Part shown: positions 32,253 through 43,692 of the stretch, piece by piece | How the letters are laid out: the number at the start of each line of letters is the position of its first letter | How positions within the stretch are numbered: the first letter of the stretch is position 1 | Source: Ceratothoa steindachneri | Lineage: Eukaryota > Arthropoda > Malacostraca > Isopoda > Cymothoidae | NCBI GenBank assembly: GCA_963969495.1 | Contig: OZ018326.1 | Span: 1,010,631-1,074,630, forward strand | Length of the DNA stretch: 64,000 bases | Reading direction: 5' to 3' | Made by a program: the position numbers and the translations under genes | The notes under the pieces: generated by a model | What the model was told of the DNA's origin: nothing | Databases searched by the model: none | The model's input: only the letters and a program-made list of their open reading frames with translations

Positions 32253-33428
32253 AGTTACAAGGAGTTACAAGGAAAGATAGTACCTCAGAAGACTAAGTTA
32301 GTCCATACCGAGGAGGTACTCATTTAATATTGATATTCAATCTACTCGTCATAGAAATAGTATAGTAAAGTTCAAGGCTCTCCCCTCCCACCTCTCCCGC
32401 CCGATCTTTCGGGCAATGAAAGATGAAAAGATACCCGCTGTGCTAGAAAGAAAGTACACAAACAGGAATTTCGACAGGAAAGCAGAAATGCATCTACAAC
32501 ATTATTATTTTTCTTTTAATATTCTTAATCTAATTATTTTCAGTGTAATCTTATGTTTTTAGTATGTAAGCGTATTTATGATTTTATCTAACCTCCTTTT
32601 AAACGCCTCGACACTGGGGCTCGAAACGACCTCTTCCGTTAACTAATTCCAAATATTCACTATTTTATACGAAAAGAAATTACCGCATACATTCAATTTG
32701 TATTTTGGAGGGATTAGCTTCATACTGTTATTCCTTGTTACATTTCTGTTGAACTCGAACCAGATTGAGTAATCCACATTATCAATTCTATTTAGTATTT
32801 TATATACTTGAATCAACTGGCCTCGTACACGTCTAGTTTCCAACTTGTAAAGGTTTAGCTTGTCTATTCGTGTTTCATAACTATAATTTCTTAACGAAGG
32901 TATCATTTTAGTAGCTGTGGCCTGAACTCTTTCTAATCTTTCAAGGTCTTTTCTGAAGGAGGGTGACCAAGCCTGCGCACAGTATTCCAAATGGGGTCTC
33001 ACTAGAGCGTTATACAGGTTGATTACAGTTGTATCGCAATTATAAGTGATTTGTCTCTTTATATAACCTAGTATCTTCCGCGCTTTCTTTTCAACATTGA
33101 CGCACTGTCGAGTGAACTTGAGATCGTTTGTGACATAGATACCGAGATCTTTTTCGATTTCTGATTCTGTTATTGTTTCGCTCTCGAGTTTGTAATCTGC
33201 CTTAGGATTTTTGTGACCAATGTGCATTACTTTACATTTCTCCAGGTTAAGGGGAAGTTTCCACTTCCTAGACCATTCACTTATGTGATCAATGTCACTC
33301 TGAAAATCTAGTTTGCTCGGTGACTATGCTTTTACCCAGTTTACAATCGTCGGCGAATTTTGAAATTTTAGAAATTATTCCAACGTCTATGTCATTCACA
33401 TATATAATGAAGAGCAAGGGTCTATAAT
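32253..33428 (-). mobile_element. CR1-like LINE, 5'-truncated (copy 5)
   Basis: The 3' terminus is a tandem 10-bp word (gttacaagga twice, plus reading) on array 1. The 3' UTR has a perfect hairpin GCCCGA-TCTT-TCGGGC (32399-32414). The coding part (32643-33227) is a 194-residue open frame, the RT thumb and C-terminus. Further up comes RPLLFIIYVNDID with ISKFADDCKLG, motif C intact. Truncation at 33428 lies just inside motif B, where array 2 starts. Confidence 0.9.
32643..33420 (-). pseudogene. CR1 RT motif C, thumb and C-terminus
   Basis: Motif C FADD in 33295-33495, then a frame break and a 194-residue frame: [94 protein letters not shown] and CGNFFSYKIVNIWN. All blocks match the CR1 3' half of ORF2. 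The catalytic fingers are absent through 5' truncation. Confidence 0.9.
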
Positions 33429-33952
33429 GAAGATTCGAAGAGATCGAGATTGAGTTGGAGATAGATATCGCAATCGAGATCAAGATAGCGAACAAGAGAG
33501 ATCAAGAGAGATCGATATCGAGTTAGAGATCGTGATACAGATGCTGATAGATCGAAAAGAGTTCGAGAAGGATCGAGATGGAAATAGAGATCGAAATCGA
33601 GATCAAGATGGCGAACAAGAGAGATCGACAGAGATCGATATTGAATTAGAGATCGAGATCGAGATCGTGATAGAGATCGAGTGAGATAGACATAGAGATC
33701 GTGATTTTGATCGAGATAAAGATAGAGATCGAGATAGAGATAGAGATCGATATTAAGGTCAAGAGAATTCGAGATAGAGATAGAGATAGAGAGAGAGATC
33801 GAAATCGCGATAAAGATGGCGAATAAGAGAGATAGAGATTGAGATAGAGAAAGTGAAAGAGAAAGAGATACACATAGAGATAGAGAGCAAGAGAGATTGA
33901 GATAGAGATCGAGAGTAAGAGAGATCGAAATAGAGATCGAGAACGAGATAGA
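33429..33952. repeat. GAGATC/GAGATA satellite array 2
   Basis: About 520 bp, with the words gagatcgagata, gcgaacaagagagatc and agagatcgata. Flanked by the 5' end of copy 5 and the 3' end of copy 6. Confidence 0.95.
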
Positions 33953-34905
33953 ACTACAGGAACAAGGACCTGCAAAGACCCCAAGATCCGCTCAAGGCCG
34001 GTCCGCTTACGGTAGATGTTAACTACTACATTCCAACGTTAGTGTATCATGCTTTTTTTAACTTTTTCAACTCTACGGTACACGCTATTCTACCCTTTAT
34101 ATATATTTTTTACACGATTTTTTTAATATTTCTAGTCTAATGTACACACTTATCTACATGTATATCCTTTGACCTTTCTTTACATGCATCTTCTAATTAT
34201 TTAAACTCTACGGTACACACTTATCTACATGTGCACCCTTGACATGCAGGTTCAGCTATCCGTCAAATACACGAACACGCTTCTTCGAACCAGGATGAAG
34301 GGGGGGGTTGATAGGACAGTACTCTCTTCTTCTGCAGGCTTTGCCTGCTAGTAATGAAAATAATATACTTATAGGAGAGAAAGAAAAAGAAAAAGGGAAT
34401 TCACATTCACTCCATGCAGTAAGGCGTCGCTAGTATCTTTTTATATTTACACTATTAAAGTATTCATCAATTCGGTTTTTGAAGATAATAATTAACGTAC
34501 TTTCTACTATACTGCTAGGCAGGCTATTCCACGTTTGCGTGATTTTAAACGTGAAGTAATCTTGAGCTATAGTAGAGTTAAACCGCTTGTTCACTAATTT
34601 TAAACCACTTTGACGTGTGTTGGCCCTTTCGTCCATCTGGAACAATAGTCTGTAATCAATATTAGGAAATCCTTTTAAGATTTTGAATACCTTGATCAAT
34701 TGTCCACATAATCGTCTACTTTGAAGTGATAGTAGGTTTAACGAGCGGAGTCTATCTTCGTACGGTTTGTTTTAGATTCTAGGCACTAGTTTCGTAGCCT
34801 GAGGTTGCACTCTTTCTAATTGCGCTATATCCTTGTTTAGGGAGGGACACCAAAATTGAATCGCGTATTCGAGGTGTGGGCGCACGAGCGATTTGTATAG
34901 TGGCA
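33953..34905 (-). mobile_element. CR1-like LINE, 5'-truncated (copy 6)
   Basis: The 3' end reads aactacaggaacaaggacc (plus) on array 2. The 3' UTR is of the copy 1-3 type (caaagacc, gtccgctcaagg-like words). The coding end (34430-34699) gives LKGFPNIDYRLLFQMDERAN, TRQSGLKLVNKRFN and FKITQTWNSLPSS. The truncation near 34905 falls in [13 protein letters not shown]. So a member of the GAA-tail subfamily also sits in a GAGATC array. Confidence 0.85.
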
Positions 34906-35545
34906 GGATCGAGAAATAGATCGAAATAGAGCTAGATCTAGAGATAGAGTTTGAGATAGAGCTCGAGAGAGAGAGAGAGCTTGAGAGAGAGCTCGAAAGA
35001 GAGCTCGAGATAGAGCTCGAAATCTAGATCGGGATAAAGCTCGAGATAGAGATAGAGATAGAGATAGAGATAGAGACAGAGACCGAGAGAGGTCGAGATC
35101 GAGAGATATCGAGATATATAAAGATATAGATCGAGAAAGCTCGAGATATAGATCGAGATCAAAATATAAATCGAGATAGAGATCAAGATAGAGATCGAGA
35201 TCGAGATCAAGATATAGATTGAGAGAGATGAAGATAGAGAGAGATCGTGATATAAATCAAGAGAGATCGAGATCGAAAGATATATAGATTGAGAGAGGTC
35301 GAGATCGAGATAGAGATAGTGAGCGTTAGAGATCGAGAGAGGTCGAGATCGAGAAATATCGAGATATAGATCGAGAGAAATCGAGATATAGATTGAGAAC
35401 TCGAGATTTAGATCGAGATAGAGATAAATATATAGATAGAGATTGAAAGAGATAGAGATCGAGATTAAGATATAGATCGAGACAGATCGAGATATAGATC
35501 GAGAGAGATCGAGAGAGGTCGAGATATAGATCGAGAGACATCGAT
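34906..35545. repeat. GAGATC/GAGATA satellite array 3
   Basis: About 640 bp, with longer internal units such as gagatatagatcgagagaga. Flanked by the 5' end of copy 6 and the 3' end of copy 7. Confidence 0.95.
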
Positions 35546-35717
35546 GTATAGATTACATTGAAAGTCTGGTAGCAACAGATCTACTGATCCTCACTAGGCT
35601 ACAAGAAGGATTATGGATCAAAAAAGCTCTATGAAACGCTATAGTAAAGGTGAGACAAGAAAAATTTGCTAAAGTAGATTGCAACTTTATTAGTTACTAT
35701 TTTACATCACCCTTTTT

Positions 35718-36089
35718 TTATCTACTGTAAAACAAGTCTGGGTTAGGGTTTGTCATCATCCATTTAGCAAATTTATCTTTAAATGAAACTATACTAGCTG
35801 CGTTAACCATAGCATCTGGTAGATTATTCCAGATTCTTATGGTTCGTTTGAAAAAGAAGAATTTCGTTTCATCTCCCCGAAAGTGACTTCCCTCAAGCTT
35901 AAGGTTGTGAACACGCGTTGATTCATTGGATATAAATATTATATATTTTGATTTGTTTACATTTTCTAAACCATGAACGATTTTAAATGACTCTATCATG
36001 TCCCCACGTATGCGTCGTCTTCTAAGAGAGAAGAGATTTAGAGCTTTAAGACTGCCTTGATAATTATTTGTTCGCAAGTGAGGATTCAT
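35718..36089 (-). pseudogene. CR1 ORF2 C-terminal domain
   Basis: A 123-residue open frame: MNPHLRTNNYQGSLKALNLF, SLRRRRIRGDMIESFKIVHG, KFFFFKRTIRIWNNLPDAMV and a stop after DLFYSR. It matches the C-terminal RNA-binding-like part of CR1 ORF2. Confidence 0.85.
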
Positions 36090-36337
36090 ATTGGTTATTC
36101 ATCGCTGGACTCTCTCTAATCTTTCTGTGTCGCACTCTAGATGTGGTGATCAAAACTGCACGCAATATTCCAAATGTGGCCTAACAAGTGCATTATAAAG
36201 TGTTAGAATACATCTTTTAAACTTGTTTTTAAATGTACGCCCTATGTGACATAGTATCCTGTTTGCCTTTTTCACTGTCTCCATGCATTGTTTACTTGAT
36301 TTAAGGTCGCTGGAAATTTTTACACCCAAATCTTTTT

Positions 36338-37398
36338 TTACGTTGACGTTTGGTATGTCGGTCCTTCCCAGTTTATAGTTGGTTCTCGCGTTCTTTCACC
36401 AATGTGGAGGGAGCTACACTTTGCGACGTTAAAATTCATTTGCCATTTGCTCGCCCATTCGGCCAATTTGTTTATGTTATCTTGAATCAGTGCACGGTCT
36501 TCGGACATTTTTTCACGGCCACCAATTCTGGTATCATCTAAAAACATTGATAACTTGTTAATTATTCCGATGTCTATGTCATTAATGTATATTAAGAAGA
36601 GTACTCGTCCAAGCACCGATCCCTGCGGCAGGCCACTTGTTACTTGAATATAGCTGGAAGGGCTGCCACAAATTACTACTCTTTGACTTCTTTTACTAAG
36701 CCAGTCTTTTATCCATTTAACTACTTTCCCTCCGATACCATGAGCCTTGATTTTGGCAATTAATAATTTGTGTGGTACCTCGTCGAATGCCTTCTGAAAA
36801 TCGAAATATACAATAATTGCAGCTCGGTCTTCATCATATATTTTGAAGATGTCGTGAAAGAAATCAAGCATGATCGTTTTTGACGATATCTATGCTGAGA
36901 ATCATTTATAAGGTTTTTCGTTTCCATGTGATCTACAATTTTGTCTCTCATTATTCTTTCAAATAGTTTTCCAATTACTGAGGTTAAACTAATAGGGCGG
37001 TAGTTTTCGGCACGGAAGCGGTCTCCCTTTTTGAATATTGGTAAAACATTTGCTATTTTCCAATCTTTTGGTACAACACACGTTTCTAAACTTTTATTGA
37101 ATATATGTGTCAGCTGGATAGTGATTGCTTCGCGTATTTCATATTAAACGCGAGATTGAATACCGTGTGGACCAGGAGAACTATTTACGTTAATTGCTCT
37201 CAGGCCTTCTCTGACTTCGTTTTCAGAAATACAAAAGTCATTCAAATGTTGTTCAACATTGTTGAACAATTCCACTGGAACTGGAACTTTGGTCTCATCT
37301 TCAGTAGTAAACACAGAAGCCAAAAAAATTATTAAGAATTTAGGCCATTTCCTCATTATCATCCACAGTGTCGTTATCTTGAGAGAGGAGCGGGCCAA
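36338..37398 (-). pseudogene. CR1 reverse transcriptase with FLDD active site
   Basis: Blocks: INVNSSPGPHGIQSRV (37144-37398), NDSQHRYRQKRSCLISF, VYFDFQKAFDEVPHKLLI (motif A), VTSGLPQGSVLGRVLFLIYI (motif B), LSMFLDDTRIGG (motif C with Leu for Ala, both Asp kept), WASKWQMNFNVAKCSSLHIG. A frameshift separates LISF from LDFFHDIF, and another follows at PTYQTST. Otherwise the 177-residue palm frame (36338-36871) is open. Confidence 0.9.
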
Positions 37399-37712
37399 TG
37401 GATCGGGAGGTTGGCTTTTTACTATTCACATAGCTGAAGAATAACTTAGGATTGGTTTTTACTTGCTGAGCGATAGATTCTTCAAATTTTGGGGAGGATT
37501 TTATCAGCTACTTTTCTTTTCATAACTTTTTGTTCTCTGAAATGTAGTGTATGCGGCCTTTTTTTGTCGAAGAACTCTTTGAATTACTCTGCTAAACCAA
37601 CTTGGCTTTGCAGTTGTAGCTTTTGCTTCCTTTTTTGTGGGATGTATCTTGAGCAGTTTGTATTATTTATAGGCAAAAAAGCATTCCAACATTCATAGGG
37701 ATTATTGCTAGT

Positions 37713-38344
37713 AATCGAGAGAGATCGAGATATAGATCGAGAGAGATCAAGATATAGATCGATATAGATCGAGATATTGATCGAGAGAGATCGAGATCGA
37801 GATAGAGATCGAGAGCGTTAAAGATCGAGAGAGGTTGAGATAGAGAGAGATCGAGATATAGATCGAGAGGGATTAAGATAGAGATAGAGATCAAGAGAGG
37901 TCGAGATCGAGATCGAGAGAGATTGAGATTTTGATCGAGAGATATAGATCGAGAGAGATCGAGATACAGAGAGATCGTGAGAGGTCGAGATCGAGAGATA
38001 TAAGTCGAGAGAGATCGATATATAGATCGAGAGAGATCGAGATATAGATTGAGGGAGGTCGAGATCGAGAGATACAGATCTAGAGAGATCGAGATATAGA
38101 TCGAGAGAGATCGAGATCAAGCTAGAGATACAGATAGAGATAGAGTTTGAGATGGAGATCGAGATATAGATCCAGAAAGGTCAAAATCGAGAAAGATCGG
38201 ATGAAGATCAAGAGAGATCGAGAGAATGTCGAGATCAAGAGATATAGATCGAGTGAGATCGAGAGAGATCGAGAGAGATCGAGCGAGGTCGAGATCGAGA
38301 GAAATAGTTCGCCATAGAGATTGAGTTCGTGAGGGAGATCGATA
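37713..38344. repeat. GAGATC/GAGATA satellite array 4
   Basis: About 625 bp. The left side abuts the 5' end of copy 7. The right side meets a short plus-strand CR1 3' stub. Confidence 0.95.
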
Positions 38345-38412
38345 GGCCAAAGTACATTCTTTGAATTGACCGTAAGGTCTCCTAGGTTACTTCTTTTCCT
38401 TGTAGCTCTTTG
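38345..38412 (+). mobile_element. CR1 3'-UTR stub in plus orientation (copy 8)
   Basis: About 68 bp with gaattgaccgtaaggtctcc and cttttccttgtagctctttg, the reverse complement of the 3' end of copy 9. It is followed by CTCTCGAT repeats, so tail and element have the usual relation but on the other strand. Left arm of a large palindrome. Confidence 0.85.
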
Positions 38413-38580
38413 CAGCTCTCTCGATCTCTCTCGATCTCTCTCGATCTCTCTCGATATCTCTCGATCTCTCTCGATATCTCTCGACCTCAATCTCTATCTC
38501 TCGATCTCTATCTCGATCTCTATCTCAATCTTAATCTTAATCTCTATCTCTATCTCTATCTCTATCTTATCTTATCTCGA

Positions 38581-38630
<50 letters not shown>

Positions 38631-38835
38631 TTGAGATCGAGATCGAGATAAGATAGAGATAGAGATTAAGATTGAGATTGAGAGAGAGATCGAGATAGAG
38701 ATGGAGAGATAGAGATTGAGATCGAGAGATAGAGATCGAGAGATATCGAGAGAGATCGAAAGAGCTGCAAAGAGCTACAAGGAAAAGAAGTAACCTAGGA
38801 GACCTTACGGTCAATTCAAAGAAGGTACTTTGGCC
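38345..38835. repeat. large palindrome with (TA)n centre
   Basis: The left arm 38345-38582 (CR1 3' stub plus CT-type array) mirrors the right arm 38629-38835 (GA-type array plus CR1 3' end). The centre is a TA tract at 38583-38628. The unique 68-bp outer ends agree at nearly every base. The inner repeat parts differ in unit number. Confidence 0.9.
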
Positions 38836-39327
38836 TAACAGTTGAGCAGGCACAGTTCTGCACAAAGACTAAGTGCCGAAACGGCCACTTTTCAAGCCTT
38901 TGTCCAGTTTTGACTTGAAATGATCAACAGAATTGCTCTTGACATCTTCCACTGGAAGTGCCCTCCAGCTACCGCAGATGCTTTATGTGAAAAAATTAAC
39001 ACACAGATCATGGTTGTAACGCTTTAGTTCAAGTTTGTAACCATGATTTCTCGTTCTGCCCTCACTAAGTTGTAAAATATCCGTGTAGTCTACATTATCG
39101 CAGCCTCAAAGTATTCTAAACACTTTGATAAGCTGTCCACGTAGTCTCCGGGTTTGCAGCGAGAACAGATCTAATTCCTATAATCTATCATCGTAACTTT
39201 TGTGTCTGATAGAGGGAATCAGTTCGGTTGCCCTGGCTTGGACACGATCCAATCTCGCAATAGCCTTTCGAAACGAAGGACTCCAAAAATGTACGACATA
39301 CTGTAAGTGCGGTCGGACAAGTGAGTT

Positions 39328-40282
39328 TTACAAAACCAGTACTATCTCCTTGTTCCGATATCCAAACTGTCGCTTTATGTAGCCTAGCATTCTTTGGGTC
39401 TTTTTCTCCGCCTCAATGCACTGTTTGGAGAACTTGAGGTCACTAGTGATTGTTACACCCAACTCCTTCTCAGTGTCGGTCAATTCAATAACAGTGCTTT
39501 TAACGATATACTGAGAAAGGGGGTTCCGGTGGCGGATATGCATCACTATGCATTTGTTCACGTTAAATTGCCTTTGCCACGTGTCTGACGACTCCCCAAT
39601 CTTCCAAAGGTCACCTTGAAGGCGGGCAGTATTTCTTTCATTTGCGACGTTTATCATCGCCAAATTTGGAAATCTTGGCAACCATGTCACCGTCTATGTC
39701 GTATACGTAGATGATGAATAGTAGTGGTCCAAGGACAGGACCTTGAGGAACACCGTTAGTAATAAGCACCCACTTATAAGACTGTCCATTCAACCCTAAC
39801 CGTTGCCGTCTGCCGTTTAGCCAGTTCTCTATCCAACTTGCTACATTTCCGTCTATGCCCAGCGCACGCACTTTCCGAAGGAGGCGGCGGTGTGGTACCT
39901 TACCGAAGGCTTTTTGGAAGGCTAAGTAGATAACATCCACCGCCTTATCCCGGTCGTGCTAACTAAAAACGAAGTGGAAGAATTCCACAAGATTCGTTAG
40001 GCATGGCCGCTGCCTTTGGAACCCATGCTGGGAAAACCTCAATCGCAAGTGATACACTAAATATGACGTAATTTGGTCCACCAAGATACTTTCCATGATT
40101 TTACCGACAATTGAGGTTAAGCTAATAGGTCTGTAGTTCGACGGCTGACTAGGGTCTCCTTTCTTTAAGATAGGAGTCACCTCCGCTTCACGCCAGTCTC
40201 TAGGAACGCATCCGGTCTGGATTGACATGTTGGAGATTGTGTTCAGATGTCCTGACACTTCATTGCGCACTTCTTTCAACAC
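39328..40282 (-). pseudogene. CR1 reverse transcriptase, copy 9
   Basis: In order: RDWREAEVTPILKKGDPSQP, NYRPISLTSIVGKIMESI, FSQHGFQRQRPCLTNLVEFF, a frame break, DVIYLAFQKAFGKVPHRRLL (motif A YLDF reads YLAF, so the catalytic Asp is lost), TNGVPQGPVLGPLLFIIYVY (motif B), VAKISKFGDDKRRK (motif C FGDD, frame then lost), and in the next frame LEVTITSDLKF-like thumb (ELGVTITSDLKFSKQCIE). Confidence 0.9.
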
Positions 40283-40354
40283 TTTATGTAAAAACCCTTC
40301 CGGGCCAGGGGACTTATTCGTCTTTAGATCAGTGATCTTTTTTTACTTTTTTCC

Positions 40355-40914
40355 TTAGGTGAAATCCATTCCCACCATCTTTTCCTCCCAGTAAGAATCC
40401 GTAGGCTGAGGGATGGCACTGCACTCTTCAGTAAACACTGAAGAGAAGTAGGCGTTCAGGAGGTTAGAATTTTCTGCATCTAAGTGCTTTAATACCCCCT
40501 TCTCATTCACTAAAGGACTATTCGTGCAATGGATTGGTTTACGGCTCTTTACATAACCAAAGAACCCCTTGGGATTCTCCTTACAAAGTTTCGCCACTCG
40601 GAGCTCCTCGGCACACTTTGCCGCCTTTATGCTGGACTTACTCTCCTTGCTAGCCTACGGTACTCGTCAAAGTCTCCCGAAATCTTTGACTGCCGGTACA
40701 CATTTCTCTTCTCTCTCAGTAGTTGACCAATTTCCCGATTATTTCCCTGTCGTTGAACCGAAGGCCGACGAAGCCTTTTCAAAAGGATGAATCGTAAATG
40801 AAAACTCATGAACGTAGTTTTGAATCTATTCCACGAATCTTCAACATCTTCACACATATCTAGCCTCAAATCAGTCAATCCAGCACGAAGACCTGCATAG
40901 TCTGCTCTTCTCAA
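40355..40914 (-). pseudogene. CR1 ORF2 linker, copy 9
   Basis: 40627-40914 reads DYAGLRAGLTDLRLDMCEDV, NREIGQLLREKRNVYRQSKI and DEYRRLARRV. 40355-40597 reads LCKENPKGFFGYVKSRKPI and LNAYFSSVFTEECSAIPQ. This is the basic linker between endonuclease and RT, highly similar to copy 13. Confidence 0.85.
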
Positions 40915-41500
40915 ATCAAGTTTCTTCGATTTACCAGTCGCAGACTCTACCTTGAGGACCTTGACTATAAATCTGACTAATCGATGATCACTGCCACCGA
41001 GCTCTTCGCCTACAGAGAGATCCTAAACGATGTCATCCTCAGAGGTAAAAACCATGTCTACGGAATTATTGCCTCTCGTGGGCTCTCTCACCCATTGAGT
41101 CAGGAAGTCGTTGTTCGCAAACTCCAGGAGTAGTGCGTTCTCGAAACAAGGTTCTCTGGTTTCCCAGTCAACTTGTGTATTGAATTCACCCATGACGATA
41201 TACGCTCTGTCTTGAACAAGTTTACCCAGCAGCCGGTATAGATCCTGTCCTTTTCAACGAGTTGGGCAGGCGGTCTGTAAAGTAGCAGGGTCCTTTATCT
41301 GGCAGGACTTTTATCTAGGTCATTACCTAGTAGCTCGTGGTCGGATACAATGTTGCTGTTTGTCGATTTGATCGTATCCTTGTCATGCAACATCATACCG
41401 CCTCCCTCTGTCTCTGCCTATCTTTTTGGAAGAGTTCGTAACCGGGACTCGTGAATTCACCTTCAAAATCTCGGTTTGAGGTTTTGACCCACGTCTCTGT
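40915..41500 (-). pseudogene. CR1 endonuclease, copy 9, heavily broken
   Basis: Compared with copy 13, the minus strand keeps pieces of the GxFN block (gtcatgggtgaattcaat, reading MGEFN for GDFN), FLTQWVREPTRG, VFTSEDDIV-like and SDHRLVRFIVKV stretches in several frames. GDFN to GEFN changes a catalytic residue. Confidence 0.65.
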
Positions 41501-41687
41501 TATGGCTACCATTTCAGATTATTCCGTCGCTAGAAGGCGACGAAGTTTAAGAAACTTGTTCCTGATCGACCTCGCATTAAATAGAACTTTCAGGGAGTCC
41601 CCGAATGTAGGACTCCCTACGCTCTTCCGTTTCCCTGCTTATTTATGGTGAGGAGGCACCCCTCTTTTCGACCTCCGAGAAGGTCGT

Positions 41688-42877
41688 TCAAGGAGTGACA
41701 CGAAACCACTGGCGTACGTCCGCCCTCACTCTGGCCCGGACACTCCTTTGCATCCGTTCCACGACATCCTGTATTATGTTCCAGAGTACAGCCTTTCCCT
41801 CAAAATATATATGCACTCCTTTCCTTTGGTAGAGATCGTTTCTACCATAAAAGGTGCGGTAAGAGTCCACAAAATGACCCCTCCACCGTACACAAATCAG
41901 CCAGGCGTCGGTTCAAGGAGATGTTCTTCGAGTGAGCTATCCGTGTTAGACCTCTTCCTGGGAGCATCCCAACTACAGCACGTCTGCGTATTTTTAACTC
42001 ACATTCGTCCACGGCTCCCATGACCGTGTGTAGAATCTTTTATTCGGGGCTACCTTACCTTTTTTGAAGTAGAGGTCGTTGTCACTTACCATCAGGGTAA
42101 CGACTGAGTTCTCAGAATTCTGAGATTTCTACGCCTTTGCCATGATTCAGTTGTTTCCCAGTCCTGGCAGGCAGTTTACCTTCACACTAGTGCGAAAGCA
42201 GGACACTACCAATGGTTGTAGACCCCGTACTTGAGAGTCGCCAACAAGGTTGACTCTCGCAAATTCAGCTGCAGGGGAAAGAGTCTTCCCGTTACGACCA
42301 GACTTGTTCGTTTCCTCTTTAATTGCCATGATTTTCGCCTTTTTCTTCTTCTTCTTTCTTTTTTCATATCTTCCTCTGGTTTTACTTCTGTTTCTGCTTT
42401 CGCTTCTTCTGTTTCTACTTTCTCTTCTTTTTCTTTCTCTTCTTCTTTTTTGGCCCGTTGAGCTAGTCCCGCAGCAGCTGACTCTAGCTCTAAGACTTTA
42501 AAAGGCTGGCCTGGCACTACCGATGTACTGCTCGCTTTTTTGCCGAACGTCTCGTCGGTGGATCCACCCAGGTTGGTGGGAGATACATCGTTAGCCGACT
42601 GGACCCTCTCCATGATTGAGATGGCGAAGTTGACGCGCGTGTTCAGACTCTAGGTTCTGCAGCTTCCTCTTCAGTGCCTTATATTTTTCCTCAGATGATC
42701 TATATAGATCCTTGAGCTGTTGCACTTCTCCTTTAAGGTCACAGTCAGTGCAGATACGTGCCGGGTGGCACTTGGACTAACACCCCTCCGGAAAGTCCAC
42801 GCACCACTTGTCCTTTTGCACACCGACCATGTGTATTTAAGAGAAACCGGTCCTTTCTTTCCAGTCATGCTAAGCAC
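41688..42877 (-). pseudogene. CR1 ORF1: zinc finger, coiled coil and SGNH esterase, copy 9
   Basis: N-terminal part from ~42877: a Cys/His stretch (KCHPARICTDCDLKGE in one frame) resembling the PHD-like finger of CR1 ORF1, then a coiled coil (VQQLKDLYRSSEEKYKALKR). 42206-42613 is a 135-residue frame with a Lys/Glu linker (KKEEEKEKEEKVETEEAK). 42147-42329 has VNLVGDSQVRGLQPLV, the GDS nucleophile block. 41688-41870 has FYGRNDLYQRKGVHIYFEGK, the last block, where copy 13 has DGVH. The catalytic Asp therefore reads Lys here. PHD and esterase domains in ORF1 are known for CR1 elements. Their role in retrotransposition is not settled. Confidence 0.75.
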
Positions 42878-42879
42878 TT

Positions 42880-43690
42880 TATATCTCCGAATACTTTGCG
42901 ACCACTCAATAAAAAAACAAGGGGGGATAGTGAGTTTGCCCCGCGTGAGTCGTTACCACCTATCCATCAGAGATGTTTAGGATCTTTCAGAAGGCATGCT
43001 CCTTTTATTGCTGTTCGTCCGACCAAGTCATTCAAGACCGGCGTGCCGTGGCTCCCAACCAAGCAGCACTATCAGTCTCCGAAGGGGGTTATTGATTTCA
43101 CCGGATGAACAGCGGAACATGCCTTGTACTAAACTCCTAGTAGTTCCATTCAGGGCGGCAGGATATCAGCGTAGCATTCAATGGATATCCCGCTAGACCA
43201 AGAGACTCAAACTAAGGCTTTGTGTTGGCCTTGTAACCAACCGAAAAACAAGGACCGTCACCTTGGCCAGTTGCTACCAGGGGCACCCCTCAACGGTCAC
43301 TGGGAATGGTCAGTAATTACACGACAGGAAAGGGGTTAACGGGGCACTTACTCTCATCCCATTCATCGCGCCCCAGCGCCTAGGACCTCTCAAGTCCTAG
43401 TCTCTCGCATAATTTAGCGCCGATTGGCGTTATTTTTAGAGATTCCAAAGCCCCTCTCCTGATAAAGCTGAAAGAATATTTGTTGGTTTTTTTTTAATCA
43501 GTCGCATGGATAGAGAATACACAATACAGGATAGAAGAGTAGAAGATGGACACACTTTGCTTGGAACCTCATTCCCGACCAATTCGACAAGGGTAACTCT
43601 ATCAGGGGTACCATAAAGTGACCCACCAACGACATATATCGAAAAATCTATGGTACACACAGGCTCTCTCTCGACGACAAGGGGCGTCTC

Positions 43691-43692
<2 letters not shown>
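42880..43692 (-). other. CR1 5' untranslated region, copy 9
   Basis: Non-coding and GC-richer than the flanks. It aligns by eye with 55062-55974 (shared: gtcaacggtcactgg/ctcaacggtcactgg, aaggggttaacg.ggcact, atggatatcccgc, gaacctc.ttcccgaccaa). Probably holds the internal promoter. I see no promoter motif I would name. Confidence 0.65.

Larger units (their letters stand above)
35546..37712 (-). mobile_element. CR1-like LINE, 5'-truncated (copy 7, distinct subfamily)
   Basis: Minus strand: linker/RT start (37398-36960), RT (36951-36338), C-terminus (36089-35718) and a 3' UTR to about 35546. Protein wording (IRIWNNLPDAMVNAAS, HRYRQKRSCLISF) sets it apart from the other copies. The 5' end is cut near 37712, at array 4. 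The clear tandem 10-bp terminus is not visible here, so the exact 3' end is uncertain. Confidence 0.85.
38766..43692 (-). mobile_element. CR1-like LINE, essentially full length (copy 9)
   Basis: From 5' to 3' on the minus strand: 5' UTR (43692 to ~42880), ORF1 (42877 to ~41690) with Cys-rich finger, coiled coil, charged linker and SGNH-type block, ORF2 endonuclease (41500-40980), linker (40914-40355), RT (40282-39640), C-terminus (39690-39330), 3' UTR with hairpin GACC-TTAC-GGTC (38801-38812), and 3' terminus (agctgcaaagagctacaagg, plus reading) on a GAGATC array. The 5' end meets (GA)n at about 43693. It pairs over its whole length with copy 13. Many frame breaks, so inactive. Confidence 0.9.

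Noticed and set aside
31907..38120. Frames rich in Ile-Ser or Leu-Asp-Leu repeats
   Set aside because: Translations of GAGATC/GAGATA arrays.
31891..38765. CRISPR-like array of short repeats
   Set aside because: Units are contiguous 6-mers without unique spacers, and the context is eukaryotic.
42231..42501. Phe/Ser/Leu-rich plus-strand frames that resemble signal or membrane segments
   Set aside because: Complement of the Lys/Glu-rich linker of CR1 ORF1. The same applies at 54455-54783.
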